A stretch of 64,000 nucleotides of DNA from Actinomycetospora lemnae (GTDB taxonomy: Bacteria; Actinomycetota; Actinomycetes; Mycobacteriales; Pseudonocardiaceae). A model generated the notes under the pieces. That model was not told the DNA's origin and did no database searches. It worked only from the letters and a program-made list of their open reading frames with translations. Shown here in pieces: positions 40,258 through 48,208 of the stretch. Each line of letters opens with the position of its first letter. The first letter of the stretch is position 1. Location of the stretch: contig NZ_JAQZAO010000003.1 in assembly GCF_028737315.1 (NCBI RefSeq), forward strand, positions 480,653-544,652, in the 5' to 3' direction. A program made the position numbers and the translations under genes.

Positions 40258-40620
40258 TCAGCCCTCGTGGTTGGCGACGACGAGTCCGGCGATGCGGTCG
40301 TCCCGCAGCGTGAACCGGTAGTCGAGCTCGGCGACACCGCCCGGGAAGGAGCCCTCGAGCCGCAGGACCGCCACGCAGTGGGTGTCGTCGATGCGGTGGG
40401 CACCGATCTGCTCGGTCGTGTACTCGAACTCGGAGCCGGCGTCCCGCAGGAACGCGTACACCTGCTCCGGGCCGCGGAAGGCCTCGCCCTGGTCGACGAT
40501 CACCGCGTCCTCGGTGAGGCAGGACCACGAGGCGTCGGCGTCGCGGACGACGTGCGCGGAGAGGAAGTCGCGCACGGTGGTCGGGAGCGCATCGGACTGC
40601 GGGGTGGTGTGCTGTGTCAT
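40258..40620 (-). CDS. SnoaL-like / NTF2-like protein
   Basis: A 120-residue NTF2-fold protein. The helical start TVRDFLSAHVVRDADASWSCLTEDAVIVDQGEAFRGPEQVYAFL and the C-terminal beta strands (LDYRFTLRDDRIAGLVVANHEG) match SnoaL-like polyketide cyclase/hydrolase-fold domains. The family covers enzymes and ligand-binding proteins, so the function is open. It probably forms a two-gene operon with the SDR. Confidence 0.8.
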   Translation of the reverse strand: MTQHTTPQSDALPTTVRDFLSAHVVRDADASWSCLTEDAVIVDQGEAFRGPEQVYAFLRDAGSEFEYTTEQIGAHRIDDTHCVAVLRLEGSFPGGVAELDYRFTLRDDRIAGLVVANHEG

Positions 40621-40698
40621 GAGCCCACCGTGCGAGCTCGCGAGGCGGGAGGGTCAAGCCGTGGACTCTCCCCCGGGGGGAGGGTGCACGCTGCCGGG

Positions 40699-41493
40699 GT
40701 GCTCACGATCGGAGAGTTCTCGCAGCTGACGCACCTGAGCGTGCGCACCCTGCGCCGCTATCACGAGGCGACCCTGCTGGAACCCGCCGTGGTGGACGAG
40801 GCCACGGGGTACCGCTACTACGGCGTGGACCAGATTCCGACCGCGCAGGTCATTAACCGGCTCCGCGAACTCGACGTCCCGCTGAACGACGTCCGGCGGA
40901 TCCTGCGGACCCCGGATCCCGAGGTTCGCGCGACGTTGGTCGCGGACCATCTGCAACGCCTCGAGGACGAGCTCGACCGCACCCGTACCGCGGTGGTCTC
41001 CCTGCGCCGCCTGCTCCGGCCCGACCCCGCGCCGATCGACGTCGAGCTGCGCGCGGAGCCCGCCCGGACGGTCGCGGCGGTGGAGGGCGTCGTCGGACAC
41101 CACGATGTGGCGAGCTGGTTCGCCGGCGCGACGGCCGAACTGGAGGCCGCCGTCGGTGCCGCGGCCTCCGGACCCCTCGGTGGCACCTACGACAACGCGC
41201 TCTTCCAGAAGGAGCGCGGCCACGCGCTGCTGTACCTGCCGACCGCAGCGCCACCGCGGACCGGACGCGTGCACCCCGCGGACCTGCCGTCCGCGGAGCT
41301 GGCCGTCACCATCCACGTCGGCGAGCACGACGGCGTCGAGGTCACCTACGGCGAACTCGGGGCGTGGGTGGTGGAGAACGCGATGTCGGTGGCCGGGCCG
41401 GTGCGGGAGCGCTACCTCGTCGGGCCACGCGACACACCCGACCCGGCGGCGTGGCGCACCGAGATCGGCTGGCCGGTCTTCCGCGTCGGCTGA
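40699..41493 (+). CDS. MerR-family regulator with GyrI-like effector domain
   Basis: A 264-residue regulator. HTH: LTIGEFSQLTHLSVRTLRRYHEATLLEPAVVDEATGYRYY, the standard MerR start. A coiled coil follows (about 85-115), then a GyrI-like ligand-binding domain (residues 125-262). This layout is that of BltR/TipA-like multidrug-sensing regulators. It is divergent from the SnoaL-SDR pair, its likely target. The 78-bp gap contains GGAGGGTCAAGCC...TCTCCCCCGGGGGGAGGG, with a CTCCCCCGGGGGGAG palindrome (about 40668-40682) that may be an operator. GTG start. Confidence 0.88.
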   Translation: MLTIGEFSQLTHLSVRTLRRYHEATLLEPAVVDEATGYRYYGVDQIPTAQVINRLRELDVPLNDVRRILRTPDPEVRATLVADHLQRLEDELDRTRTAVVSLRRLLRPDPAPIDVELRAEPARTVAAVEGVVGHHDVASWFAGATAELEAAVGAAASGPLGGTYDNALFQKERGHALLYLPTAAPPRTGRVHPADLPSAELAVTIHVGEHDGVEVTYGELGAWVVENAMSVAGPVRERYLVGPRDTPDPAAWRTEIGWPVFRVG

Positions 41494-41498
41494 TCGTC

Positions 41499-42599
41499 AT
41501 GGGGGCCATGGACGAGCTGATCGACGCCGCGCTGATCACGCACCTCGCCGGCGCGCTCCGGCAGGCCGGCGTCCGACCGGCGGCACTCGAGGCGAGTCGC
41601 GTCGGCGAGGAGAAGCTCCGCCGACGGGTCGACATCGTGCGCGACGCCCTCCTGGTCGATCTCCCGCCCACGTACGACGGGACGGCCTCGGCCGTCCGCG
41701 CCGCCTTCGCGGACGAGACGTTCACCGGGTGGATGCTGTGGCCGGTCTCGGAGGCGGTCGTCGACCGAGCTCTGGAGTCGGGGTCCGCGCGGAGTTTCGA
41801 CGACGCACTGGACGTCCTCGCTCTGCTCACTACTCGACTCAGCGGTGAATTCGCCATCCGGAGCATGCTCGACGCGGGGTTCGAGCGGACGCTCGCGGTG
41901 GCCGCGGGATGGACGAGCAGCGTGGACCTGCACGTGCGCCGGCTCGCCAGTGAGGGGACGCGCTCCCACCTCCCGTGGGCCAGAGGCGTCCCGGAGCTGG
42001 TCCGACGGCCGGGGGTCACCCGCCCCATCGTCGACGCGCTCTACACCGACGAATCGGAGTACGTGCGCCGGTCGGTGGCCAACCACGTCAACGACCTGGC
42101 GCGAGACGATCCCGACCTCGCGGCCGACATCGTGGCGGGCTGGCTGGACCACCCCGACGAGAACACGCCACGGGTCGCCCGTCATGCGCTGCGCACGTTG
42201 GTCAAGAAGGGGCATCCGAGAGCCCTCGAGCTGATGGGGTTCGAGGGTGCCGATTTCCGGGTGGACGGACCGTCGGTCACCGAGCACGAGGTCCCCGTGG
42301 GCGCGGAGGTCCGGTTCACCGCGCGGATCATCAACACCGGAACCGTCCCGGCGCGGACGGCGATCGACTACGTCATGCACTTCCGGAAGGCGCGCGGTGT
42401 GCTGCGACCCAAGGTGTTCAAGATCATGTCTCGGTCGATCGCGCCGGGTGAAGCGGTCGTCGTCGACACGTCCTACTCGTTCCGCGCTCGGACGACCCGG
42501 ACCTTCCACCTCGGCGAACACGCGATCGAGCTGCAGGTCAACGGACGGACCTACGGCCGCGACACCTTTCGACTCGTGGACCCGGAGGAGTCGTCGTGA
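41499..42599 (+). CDS. AlkC-like DNA alkylation repair protein
   Basis: A 366-residue protein. Residues 1-245 are alpha-helical HEAT-like repeats typical of AlkC/AlkD glycosylases (ESEYVRRSVANHVNDLARDDPDLAADIVAGWL, then RHALRTLVKKGHP). Residues 260-360 form an Ig-like domain (VPVGAEVRFTARIINTGTVPARTAIDYVMHFRKARG), as in the AlkC branch. The family removes 3-methyladenine/3-methylcytosine from DNA. The start could be ATG 41499 or 41508; the first is used. Its stop overlaps the ATL-like gene, which fits a joint alkylation-damage operon. Confidence 0.85.
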   Translation: MGAMDELIDAALITHLAGALRQAGVRPAALEASRVGEEKLRRRVDIVRDALLVDLPPTYDGTASAVRAAFADETFTGWMLWPVSEAVVDRALESGSARSFDDALDVLALLTTRLSGEFAIRSMLDAGFERTLAVAAGWTSSVDLHVRRLASEGTRSHLPWARGVPELVRRPGVTRPIVDALYTDESEYVRRSVANHVNDLARDDPDLAADIVAGWLDHPDENTPRVARHALRTLVKKGHPRALELMGFEGADFRVDGPSVTEHEVPVGAEVRFTARIINTGTVPARTAIDYVMHFRKARGVLRPKVFKIMSRSIAPGEAVVVDTSYSFRARTTRTFHLGEHAIELQVNGRTYGRDTFRLVDPEESS

Positions 42600-43066
42600 G
42601 TGCGATGGAGCAGATCCTCGCGATCGTGGAGTCGATACCGGCAGGACGGGTGACGACCTACGGATCGATCGCCGACGTCGTCGAGGGCGCGACCGCGCGC
42701 AGCGTGGGGCACGCGCTCAAGACGGGTGGTCATGCTGTGCCGTGGTGGCGTGTCGTCACCGCGAGCGGTCGCCCCGCTCCTGGTGCCGAGCACGCCGCGC
42801 ACGAGCGCTTCCTCGAGGAGAAGACCCCTCTGGACACGGCCGGCGACGGGACCTACGCGGTCGACGTCGCGGCTGCTATATGGCACATCCCGGACGATGT
42901 GGGCTACGTCGAGCCACGTCAGGACCACGAGCATCCGCGACCCCCCGCCACCCGGGAAGCGCCGCGGCCCGGGCCGAGTGGCGATGCTCCGACGTCCGCC
43001 GATGCCTGCCGACCTCCGGGGACACCACGCTCCCGTGGCTACACCGCGACGGGTAGCCGCAGGTAG
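42596..43066 (+). CDS. Alkyltransferase-like protein (ATL) with PWWRV motif
   Basis: A 156-residue protein. Residues 1-95 match the MGMT/Ogt DNA-binding domain (ILAIVESIPAGRVTTYGSIADVV, SVGHALK). MGMT has the active-site PCHRV; ATL proteins have PWHRV. Here it is PWWRVV, so the acceptor Cys is absent and the His is also changed. ATL proteins flag O6-alkylguanine for excision repair. The C-terminal 55 residues are Pro/Arg-rich and unlike the family. GTG overlaps the AlkC stop. The 3' end overlaps the P450 gene on the other strand by 28 bp. Confidence 0.82.
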   Translation: MSAMEQILAIVESIPAGRVTTYGSIADVVEGATARSVGHALKTGGHAVPWWRVVTASGRPAPGAEHAAHERFLEEKTPLDTAGDGTYAVDVAAAIWHIPDDVGYVEPRQDHEHPRPPATREAPRPGPSGDAPTSADACRPPGTPRSRGYTATGSRR

Positions 43067-44295
43067 CTCCGCAGCAGCAGCGAGCGCCGCCGTACCGCGC
43101 CCGTCGTCCGGTGCAGCGTCGGCATCCGCTCCGCCAGCACTCCCAGCGCGACGCGCCCCTCGAGCCGGGCCAGCGGCGCGCCGAGGCAGTAGTGGATGCC
43201 CCCGGAGAACGCGAGGTGCTCGCCGCGCGTCGGGCGGTCGAGGTCGAACACGTCCGGGTCGGCGTGCACCGCGGGATCGCGTCCGGCCGCCCCGAGCATC
43301 GCCAGGACGACGGTGTCCGGCGCGACGTCGCGCTCGCCGAACCGCACCGTCTCGTGCGGCGTGCGCGCGGTGAACTGGATCGGCGCGTCGTGGCGCAGGC
43401 TCTCCTCGACGGCGTCGGCGCCACGCCCGGGGTCGGCGGCCAGCCGGGCCCAGGGCTCGCGGGCGTCGGTCATGGCGGCGACGGCGTTGGCGAGCAGCGT
43501 GCTCGTCGTCTCGAACCCGGCGAGCAGCAGCAGCGCCGCGAGGCTGACCGTCTCCTCGACGTCGGCGTCCTGCGCGGCGAGGTGGCTGAGGAGGTCGTCG
43601 GCGGGATCGTGGCGCCGCTGCTCGAGCAGCCCGCCCAGCAGCCCCCGCAGCTCGCCGACCGCGGCGTCGAGCCGGTGCAGCGCGCGTACCGAGCGCACGC
43701 CGCCCAGCCCGGCCCCGACCGCCCGGCCCCACCGCGCGAACGACCCCGCGTGCTCGTCCGGGACACCCAGCAGCTCGGCGATCACGGCGACCGGCAGCGG
43801 CGTCGCGACCTCGGCGACCACGTCGAACCGCTCCCGCCGCGCCGCGTCGTCGACCAACCGCTCGGCCAGCCGGACCACCAGCGGCTCGTACGCCTCGACC
43901 CGCGCCGGCGTGAACCAGCCGCCCACGAGGCGCCGAAGCCGCGTGTGCTCGGGTGGATCCATGCCGAGGAACGACAGGTCGACGGGCTCGAGCAGCGGGT
44001 CACGGGCGCCCGGGGTCGCTCCGCCGAGCGAGCCCCCGTCGCGCGGCCGCACCAGGAAGCGACGGTCGCGGACGAGGTCGCGACACAGCGCGTGGGTGGC
44101 GACGACGAGCACGCCGCTGCGGCTCGCGTAGGGCTGCGGGGGCTCGCGCAGCTGCCGGTGCACCGACCTCGGGTCGTCGATCCACGGGCGGTGGAGCAGG
44201 CGCAGCACCGGGTCGCCGGCCAGGGCCAGCGCCAGCCCGCCGGCGCGCATCGCCGCCAGCCGCGCCCCGAGGGCGACGTCGCGACGCAGGTCCAT
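43039..44295 (-). CDS. Cytochrome P450
   Basis: A 418-residue bacterial class I P450. I-helix oxygen-binding motif LLLLAGFETTSTLL, K-helix ESLR (VEESLRHDAP), and the heme-binding loop FSGGIHYCLGAPLARLE with the Cys ligand are all present. Substrate is unknown. The redox partner is not in the window. ATG 44295 gives MDLRRDVALG. The 46-bp hairpin repeat copy B lies 55 bp upstream, between it and selB, so the P450 probably has its own promoter. Confidence 0.95.
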   Translation of the reverse strand: MDLRRDVALGARLAAMRAGGLALALAGDPVLRLLHRPWIDDPRSVHRQLREPPQPYASRSGVLVVATHALCRDLVRDRRFLVRPRDGGSLGGATPGARDPLLEPVDLSFLGMDPPEHTRLRRLVGGWFTPARVEAYEPLVVRLAERLVDDAARRERFDVVAEVATPLPVAVIAELLGVPDEHAGSFARWGRAVGAGLGGVRSVRALHRLDAAVGELRGLLGGLLEQRRHDPADDLLSHLAAQDADVEETVSLAALLLLAGFETTSTLLANAVAAMTDAREPWARLAADPGRGADAVEESLRHDAPIQFTARTPHETVRFGERDVAPDTVVLAMLGAAGRDPAVHADPDVFDLDRPTRGEHLAFSGGIHYCLGAPLARLEGRVALGVLAERMPTLHRTTGAVRRRSLLLRSYLRLPVAV

Positions 44296-44349
44296 GACGT
44301 GATCCTGGCGCGCGTCGGGGTGGCGAGGAAGGCGGATGATCGTGGCGGA

Positions 44350-44395
44350 TTTCCTGACGTCTGACGCCAGCGTGGACGCCACGCTGGCACACCCC
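44350..44395. repeat. 46-bp hairpin repeat, copy B
   Basis: The reverse complement is GGGGTGTGCCAGCGTGG CGT CCACGCTGGC..., identical to copy A (39289-39334) at 42 of 46 positions. The four differences are in the linker after the hairpin. It lies between the selB 3' end and the P450 start, where it could terminate the sel-fdh operon. Confidence 0.85.
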
Positions 44396-44441
44396 GTGCG
44401 CCCGAGCGCCCGGCGTGTCGTGCGAGCGAGGACGACGGTCG

Positions 44442-46232
44442 TCAGCGCAGGGCGTGCCGGCCCTCGTCGTCGCGGCGGGTGCGGCCCTGGCGCGCGAGGT
44501 ACTCGAGCAGCGGCACCGCCACGCGCCGCGTCGTGCCCAGCGCCTGGCGCGCCTCGGACAGCGTGAACGGCGAGGGCAGGAGAGCCAGCCGGGCCACGGC
44601 CACGTCCACCGCGTCGGGTGCCAGGTAGATCCCGTCGCCCACCTTCAGCAGCTCGCCCGCCTGCACCGCCGCGCCCAGCTCGCGGGCGCGCAGGCCCAGC
44701 TCGGCGAGCCGGTACGCCTCGGGGGCCGCGAAGGGCGCGTCCGCGAGGTCCGCGCGCACCGTCGCCACGGCCCTGCGGACGCCCTCGGGTAGCCCGCCGG
44801 CGTCGCGCGACCGGATCCGCCCGCCCGCCGCGACCAGCGACGCCGCGCCGGGCTCGGCGAGCACGAGGTCGAGCAGGCGCGGATCGGGCAGCTCCAGCGC
44901 CCGCGCCGCGGCCTTCGCCGGCAGGCCGGCGTCGAGCGGCTGCGCCTCCGCGTGCGCGGCCACCGCCGCTACCAGCCGCGACGCCAGCGTCGGCAACCAC
45001 CCCGGGTCCACCAGCCATCCGCCCGCCGACGGGACGTCGTCGGGCACCGACGCCCCGAGCGCCACCAGCTCGTCGCGCGGCATCCACCGCCGCCGCGCCA
45101 GCTCCCCGAGGGCGTCCGGGGTCCCGTCCGTCGCCGCGAGCTCCCCGGCCCGCGCTCGGGCCGCACCCCGACGACGCAGCGCCGGCGGCCGGACGTCGAG
45201 CACCGTCACCCCGCCCAGCACCCGGTGCGCGCCCGGGTCGCGCAGCAGCGCGTGGTCGCCGGGGCGCAGCGGCAGGGGCTCGCGCAGCGTCAGCCGCACC
45301 ATCCGCTCCGCACCCGGCTCCGACGACAGCGGCCGCACCCGCGCCGCCACCGCCGCCGACCCGACGTGCAGCATCACCTGCTGCGGCAGGTCGACCGCGA
45401 CGTCGGACCCGCGCGGCGGCCCCACCCGCACGTCGACGACGTCGCCGCGCAGCCACTTGCCGGGCGTCGTCAGCGCGTCGCCGCGCCCGACCTCGTCGAG
45501 CCCCACCCCGCGCAGGTTCAGCGCCACGCGCGCGACCGCCTGCACCGGGTCGACGCTCTCGCCCAGCGCCTGGAGTCCGCGCACGCTGACCGTCCGCGAT
45601 CCCAGCGCCAGCTCGTCACCGACGCGGATCGTCCCGGCCCCGAGCGTCCCGGTGACCACCGTGCCCGCGCCCCGCACCGTGAACGCGCGGTCCACCCACA
45701 GGCGCACGTCGGCGTCGAGGTCCGGTGCCGGCAGCCCGCCGACCAGCCGCGACAGAGCCGCCCGCAGTTCGGGGAGCCCGTCACCCGTCGCCCCCGACAC
45801 GCACACCGCCGGCAGCCGCCCCAGCGACGACTCCGCGAGGTGCTCCAGCGCCTCGTCGCGCGCGAGCTCCGGGTCGGCCAGGTCGCTGCGGGTGACCACG
45901 AGCAGCCCGTCGCGCACCCCGAGCGCGTCGAGGGCGTCGAGGTGCTCGGTCGACTGCGGCATCCACCCCGAGTCCGCCGCGACGACGAACATCGTCGCCG
46001 GCACCGGCCCCACCCCGGCGAGCATCTGCGTCACGAACCGCTCGTGGCCCGGGACGTCGACGAACGCCACCGGCTCGTCGTCACCGGGCAGCGTCGTCCA
46101 CGCGAACCCGAGGTCGATCGTCATGCCGCGCCGGCGCTCCTCGGCCCAGCGGTCGGGCTCCATCCCGGTGAGCGCGCGGACCAGCGTCGACTTCCCGTGG
46201 TCGACGTGGCCGGCGGTCGCCACGACCCTCAT
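44442..46232 (-). CDS. selB: Selenocysteine-specific translation elongation factor SelB
   Basis: A 596-residue GTPase that brings Sec-tRNA(Sec) to UGA codons next to a SECIS hairpin. G1 ATAGHVDHGKSTLVRALTG, G3 FVDVPGHERFV and G4 in VVTRSDL (the usual N/TKxD) are visible. Domains 2-3 follow (TVRGAGTVVTGTLGAGTI), then winged helices in the C-terminal third (SPFTLSEARQALGTTRRVAVPLLEYLARQGRTRR) that bind the SECIS RNA. ATG 46232 overlaps the selA stop (ATGA). It is the last gene of the selC-fdh-sel operon. Confidence 0.96.
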   Translation of the reverse strand: MRVVATAGHVDHGKSTLVRALTGMEPDRWAEERRRGMTIDLGFAWTTLPGDDEPVAFVDVPGHERFVTQMLAGVGPVPATMFVVAADSGWMPQSTEHLDALDALGVRDGLLVVTRSDLADPELARDEALEHLAESSLGRLPAVCVSGATGDGLPELRAALSRLVGGLPAPDLDADVRLWVDRAFTVRGAGTVVTGTLGAGTIRVGDELALGSRTVSVRGLQALGESVDPVQAVARVALNLRGVGLDEVGRGDALTTPGKWLRGDVVDVRVGPPRGSDVAVDLPQQVMLHVGSAAVAARVRPLSSEPGAERMVRLTLREPLPLRPGDHALLRDPGAHRVLGGVTVLDVRPPALRRRGAARARAGELAATDGTPDALGELARRRWMPRDELVALGASVPDDVPSAGGWLVDPGWLPTLASRLVAAVAAHAEAQPLDAGLPAKAAARALELPDPRLLDLVLAEPGAASLVAAGGRIRSRDAGGLPEGVRRAVATVRADLADAPFAAPEAYRLAELGLRARELGAAVQAGELLKVGDGIYLAPDAVDVAVARLALLPSPFTLSEARQALGTTRRVAVPLLEYLARQGRTRRDDEGRHALR

Positions 46233-47536
46233 GCCCGAGCCGCCAGGGCCGCCCGCACCGCCACCACCAGCCGCCCGTCCTCCGACGCCGGCACCGAGCG
46301 CAGGTCCAGGACGCACCGACCCTGCTCGACGCGGGCCACGACGGGATCGGCCCCGGCCCGCAGCGCCGCGGCACACGCGGCCGGCAGCGCCACCCCCGCG
46401 CTCGGCAGCTCGACCCCCGGCGCCCCGCCCCCACCGACCTGCGCGGCGCAGTCGATCGCCGCCGCCGGCTCGCCGATCGCCGCGGCCACCTCGCCGGCCC
46501 GCGACCGCAGCGCGTCCACGTCGGCCGCGAGCATCGCCCGCACCGGCGGCTCCGGCCCGCGCAGCGTCGCCTCGAGTGCCGCCAGGGTCAGCTTGTCGAC
46601 GCGCAGCGCCCGAGCGAGCGGGTGGCGGCGCAGGCGGTGCACGAGGTCGGCGTCACCGAGCAGCAGGCCGGCCTGCGGCCCGCCGAGCAGCTTGTCCCCG
46701 GACGCCGTCACCAGCGGCACCCCGCCGCGCAGCTCGGTGGCCGCGTCGGGCTCGTCGGGCAGCAGCGGGTGCGGCGCGAGCAGCCCGGACCCGATGTCGG
46801 CGACGACGGGCACGCCCAGCCCGGTCAGCTCGGAGGCCGGCACCGACGACGTGAACCCCGTGACGACGAAGTTCGAGGGGTGGACCTTGAGGATCATCCC
46901 CGTCCGCGGCCCGACCGCGTCGGCGTAGTCGTCGACCCGCACCCGGTTGGTCGTGCCGACCTCGCGCAGCCGCGCGCCGGTCGACTCGAGCAGGTCGGGC
47001 AGCCGGAACCCGTCGCCGATCTCGACCATCTCGCCGCGCGCGATGACGATCTCCCGCCCGCCCGCGGCCAGCGCGGTCGCCGCCAGGATCAGCGCCGCGG
47101 CCCCGTTGTTGACGACGTGCACCCCGCCCGCGTCCGGCACCGTCGCCGCCAGGGCGGCGAGCGCACCCGCCCCGCGACGACCCCGCCCGCCCGTCGCCAG
47201 GTCCAGCTCGACGTCCGTGGTGCCGGCCGCCGCGTCGATCGCGTCGCGGGCGGCCGCCGACAGCGGGGCGCGCCCGAGGTTCGTGTGCAGCAGCACCCCG
47301 GTGGCGTTGAGGACGGGCCGCATGCTGGCGGCCGTGCGGGGCAGGGAGGCGACGACCTCGTCCGCGACCGCCTCCGGCGCGATCTCCCCGGCCCGCGCAC
47401 GCCCCTGCGCCGCGACGACGACCTCCTTGACCCGCGCGCGGCCCAGCGTCGCGAGCGCCGGCTCCAGCCGGGCGTCGGCGAGCACCGTGTCGGTCCGCGG
47501 CACCCGGCGGCGGTGATCGTCGCTCACGCGGCCCAT
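46229..47536 (-). CDS. selA: L-seryl-tRNA(Sec) selenium transferase SelA
   Basis: A 435-residue PLP enzyme that converts Ser-tRNA(Sec) to Sec-tRNA(Sec) with selenophosphate. The PLP-binding Lys is in VTASGDKLLGGPQAG (about residue 250). Family marks: VLNATGVLLHTNLGRAPLS, VVNNGAAALILAATALA, EIVIARGEMVEIGDGFRLPDLL, and KVHPSNFVVTGF. Start ATG 47536 (MGRVSDDHRRR); a GTG four codons in is an alternative. The first 50 residues form the N-terminal tRNA-binding domain (FIPATD-type region reduced to RRVPRTDTVLAD). Confidence 0.96.
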   Translation of the reverse strand: MGRVSDDHRRRVPRTDTVLADARLEPALATLGRARVKEVVVAAQGRARAGEIAPEAVADEVVASLPRTAASMRPVLNATGVLLHTNLGRAPLSAAARDAIDAAAGTTDVELDLATGGRGRRGAGALAALAATVPDAGGVHVVNNGAAALILAATALAAGGREIVIARGEMVEIGDGFRLPDLLESTGARLREVGTTNRVRVDDYADAVGPRTGMILKVHPSNFVVTGFTSSVPASELTGLGVPVVADIGSGLLAPHPLLPDEPDAATELRGGVPLVTASGDKLLGGPQAGLLLGDADLVHRLRRHPLARALRVDKLTLAALEATLRGPEPPVRAMLAADVDALRSRAGEVAAAIGEPAAAIDCAAQVGGGGAPGVELPSAGVALPAACAAALRAGADPVVARVEQGRCVLDLRSVPASEDGRLVVAVRAALAARA

Positions 47537-47543
47537 TGTGCGC

Positions 47544-48159
47544 TCAGAGCCCGACGGCGAGCGCCCCCACCGACGTCAGCAGCCCGATGCCCGCGACGGC
47601 GGCGGTGACCGCGAGGAGCAGCCGGCGCGGGAAGACCCCGCGCACCATGAGCAGCGAGGGCAGGCTCACCGCGGGCAGGGTGATCAGCAGGGCCGCGGCG
47701 AGCGGCCCCGACACCCCCACGGCCGGCAGCGCGGCGACCACGGCGACCTCGGCGCCGGTCGGGATCGGCAGCAGCGTGCCGGCGACGGCGAGCAGGACGA
47801 CCCCGGTGACGGCGAGGGCGGCGCCGGTGCCCGACATCCAGGACGCCCCGACGGGGAAGAGCACCCCCCGGAACGCGCCGAGCGCGACGACCAGGACGAG
47901 GTACTCGGGCAGCAGCCGGACCGCCGCAGAACACGAGCAGGACCGGGTTGAGCGCCGGGTTCGCGAGCCAGTAGGCGAGCGTCGCGGTCAGGTCCGCCGC
48001 ACGCCGCCGCAGTCCGACCGCCACCGGCGCGGCGCAGCACGAGCACATCAGCGACGGCAGGGCCAGCGCGCTCCCGCGGACACCCCCGCGCACGCCCGCG
48101 CCGAACACCCGGGCGACCCACGCCGACGGCAGGGCGACCTGCACGGCCGCGGCCAGCAC
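47544..48159 (-). pseudogene. YraQ/DUF318-type permease, frameshifted
   Basis: Two overlapping minus-strand frames read as one protein if a shift is made near 47925-47930. The first (from GTG 48159) holds ALPSLMCSCCAAPVAVGLRR and WLANPALNPVLLVF, the CSC-AAP and NP motifs of YraQ-like permeases. The second holds VRLLPEYLVLVVALGAFRGVLFPVG and LPIPTGAEVAVVAALPAVG...TLPAVSLPSLLMV, the second-half motif. The break is after GGCGG. At about 205 residues even the joined product is short for the family. It is either a decayed gene or a sequencing/assembly indel. The place between nrfD and selA suggests it was once part of the operon. Confidence 0.65.
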
Positions 48160-48208
48160 GAGGACGACCGTCGATGGTTCACACGCGCGGCCCGGGACCG
48201 CGCGCCCG

